NCBI GenBank assembly: GCA_977006965.1
Contig: OZ345356.1
Coordinates: forward strand, 682,001 to 746,000
Length of the DNA: 64,000 bases
Source: Phymatolithon calcareum
Lineage: Eukaryota > Rhodophyta > Florideophyceae > Hapalidiales
Direction: 5' to 3'
Made by a program: the position numbers and the translations under genes. Numbering within the stretch: the stretch's first letter is position 1; each line of letters opens with the position of its first letter. This document shows, one piece after another, positions 33,760-44,761 of the stretch. A model generated the notes under the pieces. It was not told where the DNA came from. It did not search any database and worked only from the letters and a program-made list of their open reading frames with translations.

Positions 33760-34623
33760 CAGGGGGGTCGCTATATAGTGCCACATAGAACCAGACTAAA
33801 AAATGCGCACTATTTAGGTTCCGCACTACAAGAAATTTGAGGGACCGTTTCGCACTACTGTAAGCGTGTTTGCCGTGACCCCCAACGAAGTTGTACGGAG
33901 AAGGGGGAGAACGATTTTACTGGCGTGTTTTATCTTCAGAACGCTTGTTGAACATCTCTGAGACAAGTAGCTGTCTCTGCTTCTCATTGTTCTGCTTACG
34001 GATAGCGTCTATGAATACCCGAAATGCTCGTTGAAGATGACTACTAGCGTCAGGAAGGTTACACAAAAACGCGGACTCTTGGAGAGGGCGAAACAAGGTG
34101 TGCAGCTCAGTGAGAGCTGGGGGAGATGCGATAACCGCAGCAACTTCTTCGTCTTCGCTTTCATTGTCAGGTTCTATTGGGCTTTGGGCTACAACCTCCT
34201 CCAATATATCCGAAACATCGGAAACGAACGCCTCCTGAACGTCTGTATTATCTTCAACCTCAAACCAATGCTCCACATCCTCGTGTCTGACGTCATCATC
34301 GATTTCAGCTCTCAGGATGTCGTCACTCGGTAAACAGACTTTCGGTTTACGCAACATCTCGATGACGTCGCTGACAGCATGCGAAGTGCTTCAAGCTTTT
34401 GTTGAAGCGTCAGCCGCGTTCTCGTCTGCCCTGGGTGCCCCATCACTGTCGGCGGCGTGAAGATGGTGAGCTGAGGAGACGGAGAGGAGAATGGCGGCCA
34501 GGAATGCCTTGTAAGCAGCCACAGCCTGTGTCTTTGATATGATAATCGTGCCAGCCCAAAATGGGTGGCACTAAGTAGAGGGTGGCACTATATAACCCGG
34601 CACTATATAGTGACCCCCCCCTG
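33760..34623 (-). mobile_element. Deleted pogo-like element, TIR CAGGGGGGTC
   Basis: The ends CAGGGGGGTCGCTATATAGT and a matching complement (34596-34623) are flanked by TA (33758-33759, 34624-34625). The subterminal motif TATATAGTGCC is repeated. Only the 3' part of a transposase-like frame remains, on the - strand. It is a different family from P1-P3. Confidence 0.8.
33917..34357 (-). pseudogene. Acidic C-terminus of a pogo-like transposase
   Basis: The 146-codon frame is strongly acidic (EIDDDVRHEDVEHWFEVED, SDILEEV, EPDNESEDEEV) and ends in a helical, basic segment. Acidic tails of this kind are common after the DDE domain of Tigger/jerky-type transposases. No HTH or DDE motif is left. 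The assignment depends on its place inside the TIRs. Confidence 0.5.
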
Positions 34624-34625
34624 TA

Positions 34626-36063
34626 CAGTATGCAGCAAGTTTGTCAGAAACAACTTGTGGGAGGTCGTTTCAAAACACAGTATTCTGTACTTCGGTCTAT
34701 ATCGGGGGGTTTTGTGTTGTGTCTGGAAGCAGTACTGTAACTCATTTCGCGGACATTTCTCAATTAGTCTATACCAGGGGAACTTTCCCCTGTCTATACT
34801 GTACCGGACTTGCTGTGTTCGTGTTTGTTGAAGCAGTTCCGAAACTTTTGGAGCCCCTTCTCAAGGACGTTGTTCTGTACTTGTTCTCATCGCTCCTACT
34901 CATTTTGCGAACGTTCGAATTCTGAAAACTCTCAAGGAGAGGCGGCCCCACTTCTCGATCGTTTTGCATGTAACTCGTCTCGAGAGATGTAGGGACGCAA
35001 ACGGTCTACTACAGTAGCTTAGAGAATGTGTGCTGAGAAAGCCGAAACACTCGTCGAAACTGCACATTGACAAAATACGGAGTAAAGTGCTCGAACGACA
35101 TTCCGTCTCCCCTCTTGGATGGGGATCGATGTGGAGCGATGACTCAATCATCCACAGATAAGTTAGGTTGGGACAAATGTACTGTGAGTACACCGGTGAC
35201 GACAATCGCTCGGTTGGCGCCGTCCATCATGGTGTCCCAGAATTTGCAGTGAGAAGGGAGTTGAGAGGGACTTGCGTACCGCAACGCGCGCCAAAATGCA
35301 AAGTCGCGCCAAAGGATACAGTAAAGTTTACAGAAAAAGCTGTACATACGGAAACTGATTTGCAAAGGAGCACTATGCTCCGGATGTTGCCGATACGGAT
35401 GGAAACGATAAATTTTACTGTTGTTGTTGAAGCTGATATTTAGAAGTTGAAGCGGTGACTCTACTTCTCTGCATTAAAAAACTGCATAACAGCGCTTCCT
35501 ATTCTATTCAAATCTACTATCGATCTATCTGTAACATCACACCCGTGGCAAGACAAGACCTATGTCTTACTCCAAAAGTCCGAGATGCTTCATGCAAAAA
35601 AGAGACACAATTCAGAAGATGGCATTGGCTGTTCGCTTATACATCACTATAGTGCAAATGCTTACTTTTCGAGTATAGATGGGCCATGAATCTGAATTTG
35701 TAAGGGTCTTCGATAAGGTACATGCCTGAGATCAAAGAAATATGTTTTCTCCAAGACGGGCACCAGATGTGCATTTCACATCTGGAAGACGAGCTTGCCC
35801 GACTGGGAAAATGTTCTACGTCGAGAATGAAGCAAGTGCTGCTCAAGCCAATATCGACAATGGGAGAAAATAAGTTCTCTAGGGCGATTAATATCATCCG
35901 CAACCATACAGAACAAAGTACAGGACTGAGAGCCAAGAAACAAGAGTAGAAATCAGGGTGCCATGAATCCTCAGCTGGGTAGTTATCCACCTTTACAATA
36001 AACTATGGTACTTCGATTTGAAGCCTTCTACTAGACGTGCGAGCTTCTTAGGGAAATAAAGCA
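34626..36063. other. Unassigned tract
   Basis: No supported gene. Short open frames (for example 35722-35949, +, reading HLEDELARLGKCSTSRMK) have no recognisable domain. An AATAAA at 36054 before a CATA repeat suggests the 3' end of an unrecognised retroelement. Confidence 0.4.
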
Positions 36064-36065
36064 AT

Positions 36066-36080
36066 CATACATACATACAT
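36066..36080. repeat. (CATA)n microsatellite
   Basis: Three to four CATA units directly follow GGGAAATAAAGCAAT, as in LINE 3' tails with simple repeats. Confidence 0.6.
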
Positions 36081-36233
36081 CGATGCTCACTGCACATCAT
36101 CAGCATCATCATGCACACTGCTTCGTCATCACACAGGCGCCCACAAGCCTTGCAGAAGTAATTCATTTTGTGTTTGTCATATGGCTCCTTATGTGTGTAT
36201 GTGTGGTACTTGGAAAGAGACTAACGCTTATGA

Positions 36234-36428
36234 CTTTCCCCCTCGAGGTCCCGAAGGAGACCAGAGGTGGTTTTTTGTAGTCCACTGAATCGTGTTACTC
36301 CAACAAAAAAGAAATCCCCTCCATAGACAGAATCTAGCCAAAACCTCTTGGCCTTAGGAAAGTTGGCCCGAGCGTAAGCAGATGCGTTGGTAACTTTTAA
36401 ATAAAAATCTACCTTTCTTCTTCCTCTT
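36234..36428 (+). mobile_element. LINE-1 family 3' end
   Basis: This 195-bp insert is bounded by the exact 13-bp repeat CTAACGCTTATGA (36221-36233 and 36429-36441). It holds the CCCCCTCGAGG...CCAGAGGTGG hairpin, CAGATGCGTTGGTAAC, AAATAAAAA and a CTT/CCT tail. It starts at the hairpin itself, so it is an extreme 5' truncation. Confidence 0.9.
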
Positions 36429-36604
36429 CTAACGCTTATGAAGCATTAACATTATGAGCATGTGAGACTTGGTGCTATATCTTTTGTCCAGATTTACTTA
36501 GTCATACTTTCCGTTGGTTGTTGCCACATTATCAGGTATTACGTAGTCCAAAGGTCCTGTATTCCAAAACACGACTCCGGAATTTGAAACCGAAGAACAG
36601 CGAC

Positions 36605-37115
36605 GCATTTCCCTGATGCACAGGCTTCATTTCCCATTGCACTGCGCAGTGTTGCATGCTGAGCTGTGTAAAGCATAGAGGCGGGACAAACGAGTCTGCA
36701 TTCTTTCGTTACAGAACTCAAATTTGTCCACGGCCTTATCATACGAACGACCGCTTTTTTCACGGTTCTTTCTCTGCGCGCGAGCGTACGCTCCATGTCA
36801 GCCACGACTTGCGTTGCACAGCATCCACTATGACAGTGGGTAGTGCACTCGTTCTGCCAGCATCGCACTAGTATTCTGATTGCCAGTGATGAGGCTCGCG
36901 TGTATTGCTAAAAGCCGTGGCTGAAATGGAGCGTATGCTCGCGAGTAGACGAAGAACCTTGGTAAAAGCGGTCGTTCATAAGGCGTGGACAAATTTGAGT
37001 TCTGTAACGTAAAAATGCAGACTCATTTGCCCCGTTTCTGTATGATATACACGACTCAGCACGCACCACAACCCAGTGCAATGGGAAATGAAGTCTGTGC
37101 ATCAGCGTAATGCCT
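36605..37115. mobile_element. Fold-back element with ~200-bp arms
   Basis: Sequence 36612-36815 is the imperfect inverse of about 36905-37108. Shared blocks include CTTCATTTCCCATTGCACTG, ACAGAACTCAAATTTGTCC and ACGACCGCTTTT. The ~90-bp spacer has no gene. No TSD could be fixed. Confidence 0.7.
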
Positions 37116-37507
37116 CGCTGTTTTTCGCTTTTCATAATTAGAATGCACGAGCGTTGGACTACAGTACAGTAATACCTGATGATGTGGCAAATCGCACACA
37201 GCATTTTCCTGGGCATCGGAATAACAGTGCTACACCCTTTCTACAGGGTGCTGATGTGGAATCTATAAGAAGTGGTGTCTTTGAAATCGACGTAACGCTG
37301 TCCACCAAACTTCATCAGAATAAAGCGATCACCTCAACACCTACATTGACATTTATCATTCTCACTTGAAACGCACTCTTGAAATCATACATCCACCAAA
37401 GACATAAAAACAGATCTCAAATTCTTCTTACTTTCACATTCTGCAAACTGATATCCTGAGTGCCTTGAAGGACTATTATTTCACTTCGCTTTCTGCAACT
37501 GTTCAAT

Positions 37508-37783
37508 ATGCAAACACTACCCTATGGATTCAAGGTTTACATTGGCTGGGCAATTATTGTGGTCTCCGCGCTATTGCCGTTGATATCGAAAAAGCTGACT
37601 CCAATTTGGCGAATATTGACCTGGTTCGCACCGACCATTCTGGCGCTTGACGCGGATGCCGGAAACAGACCGTGGATATACTATAGAAAAGCAGTCATTT
37701 GGGTTTTCATGCAGGGGATTTCAGTGTTCATTCTGAGTGTCACAAAGGTTTTAAGACTGGTGAAAAGAAACATTTGGGCGTAA
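37508..37783 (+). CDS. Putative small membrane protein (91 aa)
   Basis: MQTLPYGFKVYIGWAIIVV... shows two hydrophobic stretches (about 11-26 and 66-81) and a basic end. I do not recognise it. It lies upstream of further membrane-protein-like frames on the same strand and may be their first part, separated by an intron or damage. No other copy occurs in the window. Confidence 0.4.
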   Translation: MQTLPYGFKVYIGWAIIVVSALLPLISKKLTPIWRILTWFAPTILALDADAGNRPWIYYRKAVIWVFMQGISVFILSVTKVLRLVKRNIWA

Positions 37784-37911
37784 CTCGTCAGGTGCAACTG
37801 CCCATAATGTCTGTATTGTTTCTAATCACTTGCTAGATAACTCTTATCGGCAATCATCTTCGAAAGAACATCTCTGTCGGAAAACTGCATCGTGTTAAGA
37901 AACCGCGAAAT

Positions 37912-38744
37912 TTGCGCTTGATCGACAGGACTGTACACTCTACTCCCTACGCCCACTACGAAACGAGTCAAATCCGAACCCCACTACACCCGTGCCATTT
38001 AAAACCCGCTTGGATGGACGATGGAACCAAGGTTTTGACAAGTGACGAGGTGCGATCTCACGTTATACGCTTATGCTTCCTCACGCAATACGTCGTTAGC
38101 AGAACTTTCAAGTCACCGAATAACAACGTATTCGTCTACTCACCGGTCGCTCAATATAGAGCAATTTTGCTATGCTTCGCCCTGCTTTTTGCAGGGGTGG
38201 TCTAGGACTCTTCGCACCAGACGCGAAAGAACGGGATATCATTCAGTCCCTACTGCTCTGGCTTACTCTTCCAACAATCACACTTCCAGCACTTTTGAAA
38301 ATCAAGTTTGGAACAAACGCGCAACTGGCACATTTAGTTCGAGGCATCCTGCCTGTCGACTTGGATAAGGACATGTGGACCCGCCTGAACGTGACACCGC
38401 GGGATCTTTATGCTGCATTGGCGAACGCGAAAGGCGCAGAATGTATCATTCATAAGACCGTTGGCATTGTCGCCTCTGGGGGTTCGGGCAGGCTTTACGT
38501 CACGGATGTTCGGAAGGCACGGATGTACTGCAAACAATCAATGTTGGGTCTTGGAGAGCACTACATAAGACTAAGTGACGGCATACGCTTCCTAACATTT
38601 AAGCCTGGTCAGCCGGACGGGATACGTATCGACAAAATTGGTGGATGCAGACAGAAGCAAAGGACGATACGCAACAACAAATGGAAGAGTCATCATCGAC
38701 GCAAACTAGCCTTGGCGATGTTGAAGGCCAACATAATGCTATAG
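37912..38744 (+). pseudogene. Frameshifted membrane-protein remnant
   Basis: One frame ends in AQYRAILLCFALLFAGVV at a TAG (38203-38205). The next frame continues plausibly with GLGLFAPDAKERDIIQSLLLW, so a shift at the G run near 38193 joins them. A hydrophobic LLLWLTLPTITLPALL is followed by a soluble part with LYAALANAKGAECIIHK and LGEHYIRLSDGIRFLTF. The frame is lost near 38700. Family unknown. Introns could explain the breaks instead. Confidence 0.45.
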
Positions 38745-39232
38745 ACATCGAGGACGATTGGACATCCGGATGGGTAACATTCGGCGGTGTGCTCTCGCCA
38801 AACAAGGAAAGTTTCTCAGGGTTCGAAATTCCAAGAATGTGTTTATTTGGCAGACGCCCTGGAAATGAAGCACAAAGAGAAGATTTGCTGCGTCAGCTTG
38901 CAGCAGAATTTGCTGTCTCAAAATTATCCATTCAAGAGTACAAAGAGCTGTCGAATCTGGTTGAAAAGCGGCTATCACGAGAGAGCATCAACGCTGTTTT
39001 GCTGAAAGTCGGAAGTGGTGTTGGCTCCGCAGCAGCTGTGGGAATAGTTGCCGGGGCCGATATTTCTCTTCCTTATGCTCTCACTCTCCCCGACGAGTTA
39101 CCCGGGCACGATGACGAAGGTTGGGGACACTCTGTGTACGAGCAAGATAACTACTTGCATGGTGAGGGTAAAAATTGCGACGTGTGGGATTTCTACTTGC
39201 ATGATAATAACGACGGGTGGGATAATGTATAA
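38645..39232 (+). CDS. Putative protein, Gln/Glu-rich start (195 aa)
   Basis: From ATG 38645 the product begins MQTEAKDDTQQQMEESSSTQ, has a charged helical middle (REDLLRQLAAEFAVSKLSIQEYKELSNLVE) and a small-residue stretch GSGVGSAAAVGIVAGA that could be membrane-embedded. It ends in an acidic tail. It overlaps the preceding frame by 100 nt and could be the 3' exon of the same gene. I do not recognise the family. Confidence 0.45.
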   Translation: MQTEAKDDTQQQMEESSSTQTSLGDVEGQHNAIDIEDDWTSGWVTFGGVLSPNKESFSGFEIPRMCLFGRRPGNEAQREDLLRQLAAEFAVSKLSIQEYKELSNLVEKRLSRESINAVLLKVGSGVGSAAAVGIVAGADISLPYALTLPDELPGHDDEGWGHSVYEQDNYLHGEGKNCDVWDFYLHDNNDGWDNV

Positions 39233-39655
39233 TCTAAAAACTGGCCCATTTTTTGCAAAGCCGTTGTTTATTTGATTCGCTTCTTTTCACTCCACAGCAA
39301 ACACATGATCAACCTCTTGGAACCGATTATAAGCTGTATTGGAAGGTAGAAACCGTATGTCTTGGTCACAGGGCTGTTTTCCTTCGTAATCGCGTTGTGA
39401 GACTACAATAGTAGATACCCTGGACGTCGTTCCGGTCCCATTGATAAGTGGAGCTGTCGCTAAATGTATAACGGAAACCTTGGAAGAGCTCAAAGCGAGA
39501 GTCTTGGCAGTCTTTTGCCTTTCGACACTTGCCCAGGCTCAATCTATTTCTTCAAACGGAGACTCTCTACACATCTTTAGGTATTGAGACCGGCTATGTT
39601 TCTTGCAATGAGAATCTTCTGAGTTGGCTCACTTTGAATACATAGATATGAGACA

Positions 39656-40347
39656 GTGGACCGATTACTGGAAGAAGGGCGTACGGCGACGATTACATAC
39701 ATTGACTTCATAGCGGCGTTTGACTCCATCGACCATGATCTTCTCATGTTATCTCTTCGAAGCTACGCGTGCCCGGCACAATACGTCCGGTTCATATCGC
39801 TAATGTACACCACGGCAAGCGTCACAGTCCGATCTCAGCTCTGTAACGGATCACAGGTTTTCTCGAGGAAGATACGCATTGATCGAGGCGTACTGCAAGG
39901 AGACATAATAAGCCCCTTTTGCTTCATCATTGCTCTGGACCTAATCTTCCGACGACACAACTCGCAAACAGCTGGCATCACTCTTACGAGTACAATCCGA
40001 ATCGATAAACTCGAATATGCTGATGAGCTCATTCGCACATGGGAGTCTCAAGAAGACAAACGAGTACGGAAGACCGCCTTCAGAAGTAATGGCCGTCCCC
40101 ACTCAAAAATAGGACTCCAAAAGAGCAGGAGTAGAACTCTAAGCGCAAGATGGTTCTTTGGTCACTTCCCGCGGAACTCAGTAGAAGCGTGCTACAGAAA
40201 ATACTTGTCAAACCAAACTGGAATAAGGAAGAGGAAAAGGAAGTGGAGCAAACAATTGATGGCTTTGGTTCCTCAAATGATATAGATTTGGAGCCGGAAT
40301 ACTCTCAGCGAGGCGCAATGTCAGAGATCTTATCTCTCGGAAGATAG
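39656..40347 (+). pseudogene. LINE-3 reverse transcriptase fragment
   Basis: This is a third, distinct RT: YIDFIAAFDSIDHDLL (motif A), RGVLQGDIISPFCFIIALDLI (motif B) and LEYADE where YADD is expected. The second catalytic aspartate is replaced by glutamate, and the frame breaks soon after. Upstream RT motifs are missing. The motif style is closer to CR1/RTE-type LINEs than to LINE-1 here. Confidence 0.8.
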
Positions 40348-40585
40348 GTGGAAAAGGTTTCATTGTATGGTTGTTTCTGACTTCCTTGCGTCCCTCCGAC
40401 GATCGAGCGGAAACGTAATTAAGTGATTTATTGAGAAGGTACCATGTGCTTCAACTTGAGGCAAGTCGGCACCTTTCTAACTTATCTACTTATCGTAGAG
40501 TTTGGTACTTGATTTTTGGTCTGTCTTTGACTTTTTCAAATTTTTCTGCGACTTATTTTCTTGTTCTCTTCTTCATTCTCGCCGC

Positions 40586-41022
40586 AGACCCGGGACGTCG
40601 GTAAACTCGCCCATCGCGCTCCGGCGCACGCAAGACTGGGGACGCCAGTAACCCCCCCGCGCGGATCGGCGGGCAGGCCGAGCGAGAGTAAGTCCTGAAG
40701 ATCGGCACGGCACGCGGACCCGGGACGTCGGTAAACTTGCTTCGGCCCGGGAAACGACCTCGGACGTCATAAAATTTTCCTTTCCGCACGTTCACACGAT
40801 ACGATGCTCTGCGTGGCCATTGAAGTGAAATGATTTTCCCCCTCGAGATCTCTCCGTTGAGATCAGAGGTAGGTTTTCTAATTTTGCTGACTATAGCCGT
40901 TTTTATGCGAAATGGAGCCTCTGGGCTCTGAGTTGAGTCCTCGTGGCTCATCAGAAGTGTTGCCCCAAGCGTCTGCAGATGCGTTGGTAACACTATAATA
41001 AAAATCTCCACTTCTTCTTCTT
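40586..41022 (+). mobile_element. LINE-1 family 3' end, 437 bp
   Basis: The duplication CATTCTCGCCGC flanks it (40574-40585 and 41023-41034). It contains TTTTCCCCCTCGAG...ATCAGAGGTAGGTTTT, GCGTCTGCAGATGCGTTGG, AATAAAAA and a CTT tail. Its 5' part holds two copies of GACCCGGGACGTCGGTAAAC (near 40588 and 40718), not seen in the other LINE-1 copies. Confidence 0.9.
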
Positions 41023-41163
41023 CATTCTCGCCGCCAGTAGTATTTTGGTTCATTTTCTAGATTATTTGGCCGACTGTTTTCTTTGCTTATTGATTCTCTT
41101 CGCTTATCGATTCTTGATACTTGATTCTTGATATTTTTCTTGATTTGATGGGGGAGGACCTAC

Positions 41164-43115
41164 CTAGTGTCTATGTGCCGAACGTCCTCAATTGAGGACC
41201 GATTCAAAAGATCAAAAAATTAGTAAATCGAACTCAGAACGGATCATTCGCGCCATTACTTGAAAGCCGGACTTGTATAGTGGGTGAGGAGTACCGCAAC
41301 TACTACCTTAAAATTTCTTCGTTCAGCGCTAGCAACGAAAATATAGTGGTCATCTAGAAGTACCAACCTGCCATGCCACGAGAAAAAGCAGGCCCCGCGT
41401 GGTCGGTACATCCGTACACACAAAGGAAACATCGGTGACCGGTTTCACAGAGTGCTCCAGACAATATGGAGCCTTTTCCAACTGAAAACTTGTAAGTGGT
41501 GCGGTTTAGGAGGTACTCGAGGAAAACTCAATGGTCGCGCGAGCATATCACTTCGCGTAAAATGTGTCATAGTTTGGCATTCGCTTGAGAAGACCAGCTT
41601 TAAGAGAGTCAACCTGTTCAACGTCAAGATAGGGGACACTGGCGATAGCATTGCAGAAGCTCACCATCTTGAACCGAACCAACACCGGCAAAGCGCAATA
41701 CCAAGCCAGGACTGCTTACAGTACTCATCCTCGCCCATCTTCATCGCGAAAAGCCAGTTTATTGTCCACAGTCGCAATTAGAAGCTCTTCAGAAGGACGC
41801 AAAAGCTTCGATAAAACCTTAAGCAGCTCTAAAGCGCTCTTCTGGGCTCTCTCTCCTCCGCCTTGAAGGGCTTTTGGCACGAAACATCGCAAAACGAACT
41901 TGATGTCGTCGTCTCACCTGACCGCGAGCCGAATACTGTCGCTTACGGGGAGACATGGTACGAGCGGCAAGCTCTAGGACCGTATCGGGTTTGAATTTAC
42001 TCCAAGTTCTGGAAACTTCGCATTCTAACCGGAGATTTGCTATCCGAAAATGACGATAGTGGTCTTCATACGAAGTACGATTGCGTCATGAAGATGTTTC
42101 CTCACGTTCACCTGCGAAATTTTTGGTGATTGGGCGTCCGCTAAGCTGAGAATAATTGGACAACAAGAGACTACAGTGACAGAGCTGATTGAGTTTTTCG
42201 GAATACTCGTCCTCATGGCAAGAGTTGAGCTCAGCGCCGGGAGCAATTTTGGAGGACAACAAGGCCAAAGAACTATCTCACCGCTGCTTCTTCTTCAAAG
42301 ACTGGTAAGCCGTTCACCGAATACCTCCAGTAAATTTCATTCAGTGCGCAACCTAGTGCAACATTTAGTCTGCGCAGCACCGCTGGCCACTCGGTCAAGA
42401 TTCTGTCGATGCCATAACTGACCACACAAAGCGCACTGTGCCTCCGTTGGACCTGATTTGCGTCCATGAGTCTATATCCCGTTGGCATGGGAGCGGAGGT
42501 TACAAGCCGGAGAACGTTTGAGAGATACAGCACTCAGCGAGTGGAAGAAGTGCGATAGTGCTGCATCTTCAACAAGTGTGACTATAGTTCATAGGGGTCA
42601 TCAATCTCTTCTGGTAATTTGCGTGATTGCTAGATGACTTTTATTCTTTGTTGCCCATCCAGAGGGTCAGCAGCACATGACGCAGCGAAGGTATTGTCAA
42701 GTGCTGTTCGAGCAACTCATCGATAACACATTTGCCACGCGCATTACTCGTCGACGTTTAGTCGCTGAAGAACGTACATTTGCATTCGGGAGCGGTGTTA
42801 CAACCTTCTTAATTCCCAAGAAAAAGAAAAGGAGGACTGAAGATATCATGGGGACTACTTGTGCGGTTCAAAACAACCGCATAGTTGAGAAATTCAAGAC
42901 AACGACCCTCTTGTGCTCATACTCTAATAGGCGTGAAAGTGCCACACTATATAATTGTGGCGCTTCTACTGGCAGGAACTGTTTCGTTAAGCACGTTGAA
43001 GACATCCATGAGGGTGACGCTTTTGTCGAGACTGATAGTAACTAGCTTTCGTCTCCAAAAATTTAATGATTTTTAGTCCTCAATTGAGGAAAAAATCCCA
43101 GCACATAGGCACTAG
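41164..43115. mobile_element. Candidate 2 kb TIR element
   Basis: The ends CTAGTGTCTATGTGC and, on the other strand, CTAGTGCCTATGTGC are each followed inward by TCCTCAATTGAGGA. No TSD is obvious. Internal frames (for example SPDREPNTVAYGETWYERQALGPYRV, + strand near 41915, and 42273-42533 on -) are short and unrecognised. It may be a decayed DNA transposon. Confidence 0.5.
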
Positions 43116-43159
43116 ATTTTAGCCTATCAACTTCCGTTTTGAACATTATTCTTGATGAT

Positions 43160-43240
43160 GAGGTAGGTAGATTCAGAGGAAGCCTTGCCCATATCTTCGG
43201 AAGTCTGTGGGGCTTTTAAATAAACTTGAAAGGAAAAAAA
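43160..43240 (+). mobile_element. 81-bp LINE 3' end
   Basis: It is bounded by the 13-bp repeat TATTCTTGATGAT (43147-43159 and 43241-43253). It starts GAGGTAGGT, the right arm of the LINE-1 hairpin, and ends CTTTTAAATAAACTTG and an A run. It is the shortest clear LINE insertion in the window. Confidence 0.8.
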
Positions 43241-43303
43241 TATTCTTGATGATCCCTCACACTGGCGCTGATCTATATTGTCGGAGCTTATCTTCAAAAT
43301 TAG

Positions 43304-43487
43304 AGGAAGAAGAAGAAACGTAGATTTTCATGTAAAAGTTACCAACGCAACTGCTGACGCCATGGGCAATTTTTCGAGTCCAAATTTGGCTTGATTCTGT
43401 CCTGTGAAGAGTTTCTTATGGTGGTTATTTCAAGGTTCGGTGCTCTACAAAAACTTACCTCTGGTCCCCTGAGGGGCGTCGAGGGGG
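43304..43487 (-). mobile_element. LINE-1 family 3' end, minus strand
   Basis: Read on the - strand it shows CCCCCTCGACG...ACCAGAGGTAAGTTTT, GCGTTGGTAAC and a CTT tail. AAAATTAG occurs at both ends (43296-43303 and 43488-43495). It lies 63 bp from the preceding insertion, in the opposite direction. Confidence 0.85.
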
Positions 43488-43993
43488 AAAATTAGTCCAC
43501 GTGCATGTGTCACGCGGTGGGGGGGGGGGTCCGATTTGCAGGGAGTGATTACTCTGCTGTGTAGGGATTCGGGGTTTCGATAGCCTGGAACATGGCTAGG
43601 AGCTCGCCAAGTGCCCGCTTAGTCCAGGCGCTGTCTTCTTTTGAGAGTCTGTTCTTCGAGAGTCCGTTTATGATGTCTTCTTTCTTTATGCAGGTTTCGG
43701 AGTTGTTAAACAATCAGGAACATTTAGAGAACCCTAGATGTTGAATAATGTACACTTTGTGTAATTCGAATAACCTGCAATAAACAAACAAACAAACTCC
43801 CCATCCTTACGGCTACCGTAAACTATAACAGATACGAGTGGTTCTTGATGTCACAACAGCTGGTCGCTGGTCATCTCGTTACCTTCTTTCATTTCCTTCT
43901 GCTCTCTCTTCCAGCTTCCTGGAGCATTGCGGCACACCACTCAAGGCGGAATCCATGTACTACCAAACTATCAGAAGGTGATAACCTTCTCCC
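43488..43993. other. Unassigned tract with G-run and (AAAC)n
   Basis: A run of ten G residues lies near 43521-43530. A short (CAAA)n repeat at about 43780-43797 follows AATAAAC, again like a retroelement tail. No gene is supported. Confidence 0.45.
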
Positions 43994-44470
43994 ATGGGGG
44001 GCCGGAGCTCAGATCTTGCCATTTCAAAAAAGGCTGCATTGGAGCTGGGAAAAGTTCCTGACTCTGCTCTTGTCTCCTTCCTGTTACGCACAGGTGGACG
44101 CATGGCCGGACCGGTTATGATAGCCGGCCTGTATCAAATCCGCTTAAATTCGCAAGATTTCTTCGAAATCCGCGGACGGCGGGGTTGGGTGTGGCATTTC
44201 GAGCATGGCGAATTCTCGATTTGCCGAGTCCCAGGCGGTCGCGCTTGCGATCGCGCGAGCCATTTCTGGCGGGAATGCCGCCGAAACAAGCGCTTTGTGC
44301 AGCTAGATCGCTGCGGCCACGTGCGCCGGCGCAGGCACGGGCGCCCGCGCCCGGAAACTTATCTTGATTCGCTTGCGGTCCGTTCGGTCCGGTTAGCCTC
44401 TTCCTCCCCCTATGACGTCTTCGATAGCATCTTTCCTACTATGGCCCGACTTTTCGATGATGCAAATTAG
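43994..44470 (+). CDS. Unrecognised GC-rich reading frame (158 codons)
   Basis: The frame covers a local GC-rich patch with an Arg-rich middle (CRRNKRFVQLDRCGHVRRRRHGRPRP). The composition alone could keep it open. No domain is seen. Its start is uncertain. It may be non-coding. Confidence 0.2.
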   Translation: MGGRSSDLAISKKAALELGKVPDSALVSFLLRTGGRMAGPVMIAGLYQIRLNSQDFFEIRGRRGWVWHFEHGEFSICRVPGGRACDRASHFWRECRRNKRFVQLDRCGHVRRRRHGRPRPETYLDSLAVRSVRLASSSPYDVFDSIFPTMARLFDDAN

Positions 44471-44761
44471 AACCGGGTCTGCGAGTATGTTCCTGAAGTA
44501 TGGTCTTTCCCCCGGTCGAGCGGAAACACTATCAGTAACGGCCATCATGGCAAGCAGGCTCGCTTGAATTATCTGTATACAAGATCAGAAAGTGTTTTAT
44601 CAACCAACCAAATAAGAACATACAAAAATATTGATTGACCTATCTTTTCCCGAGTTCTTTCTGGCATTCGAATTGCACATCATCATGGACTTTCGACGTC
44701 ATACCGTGGATAAAATTACCGTTCCCGTGAGAGATTTCGAGGACATGTCTTTGGATCAAAG

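Noticed and set aside
37508-39232. Relationship of the 38-kb membrane-protein frames to the G family
   Set aside because: Both have membrane segments then a soluble domain, but I see no convincing shared residues by eye.
43521-43530. Ten-G run as a G-quadruplex
   Set aside because: A single run without further G-tracts does not make a standard intramolecular quadruplex.
43994-44470. Common GC-rich element shared with 48.2-48.5 kb
   Set aside because: A short shared GGACCGG(T/C)TATGATAGC and similar GC hairpins were seen, but no extended alignment could be made.
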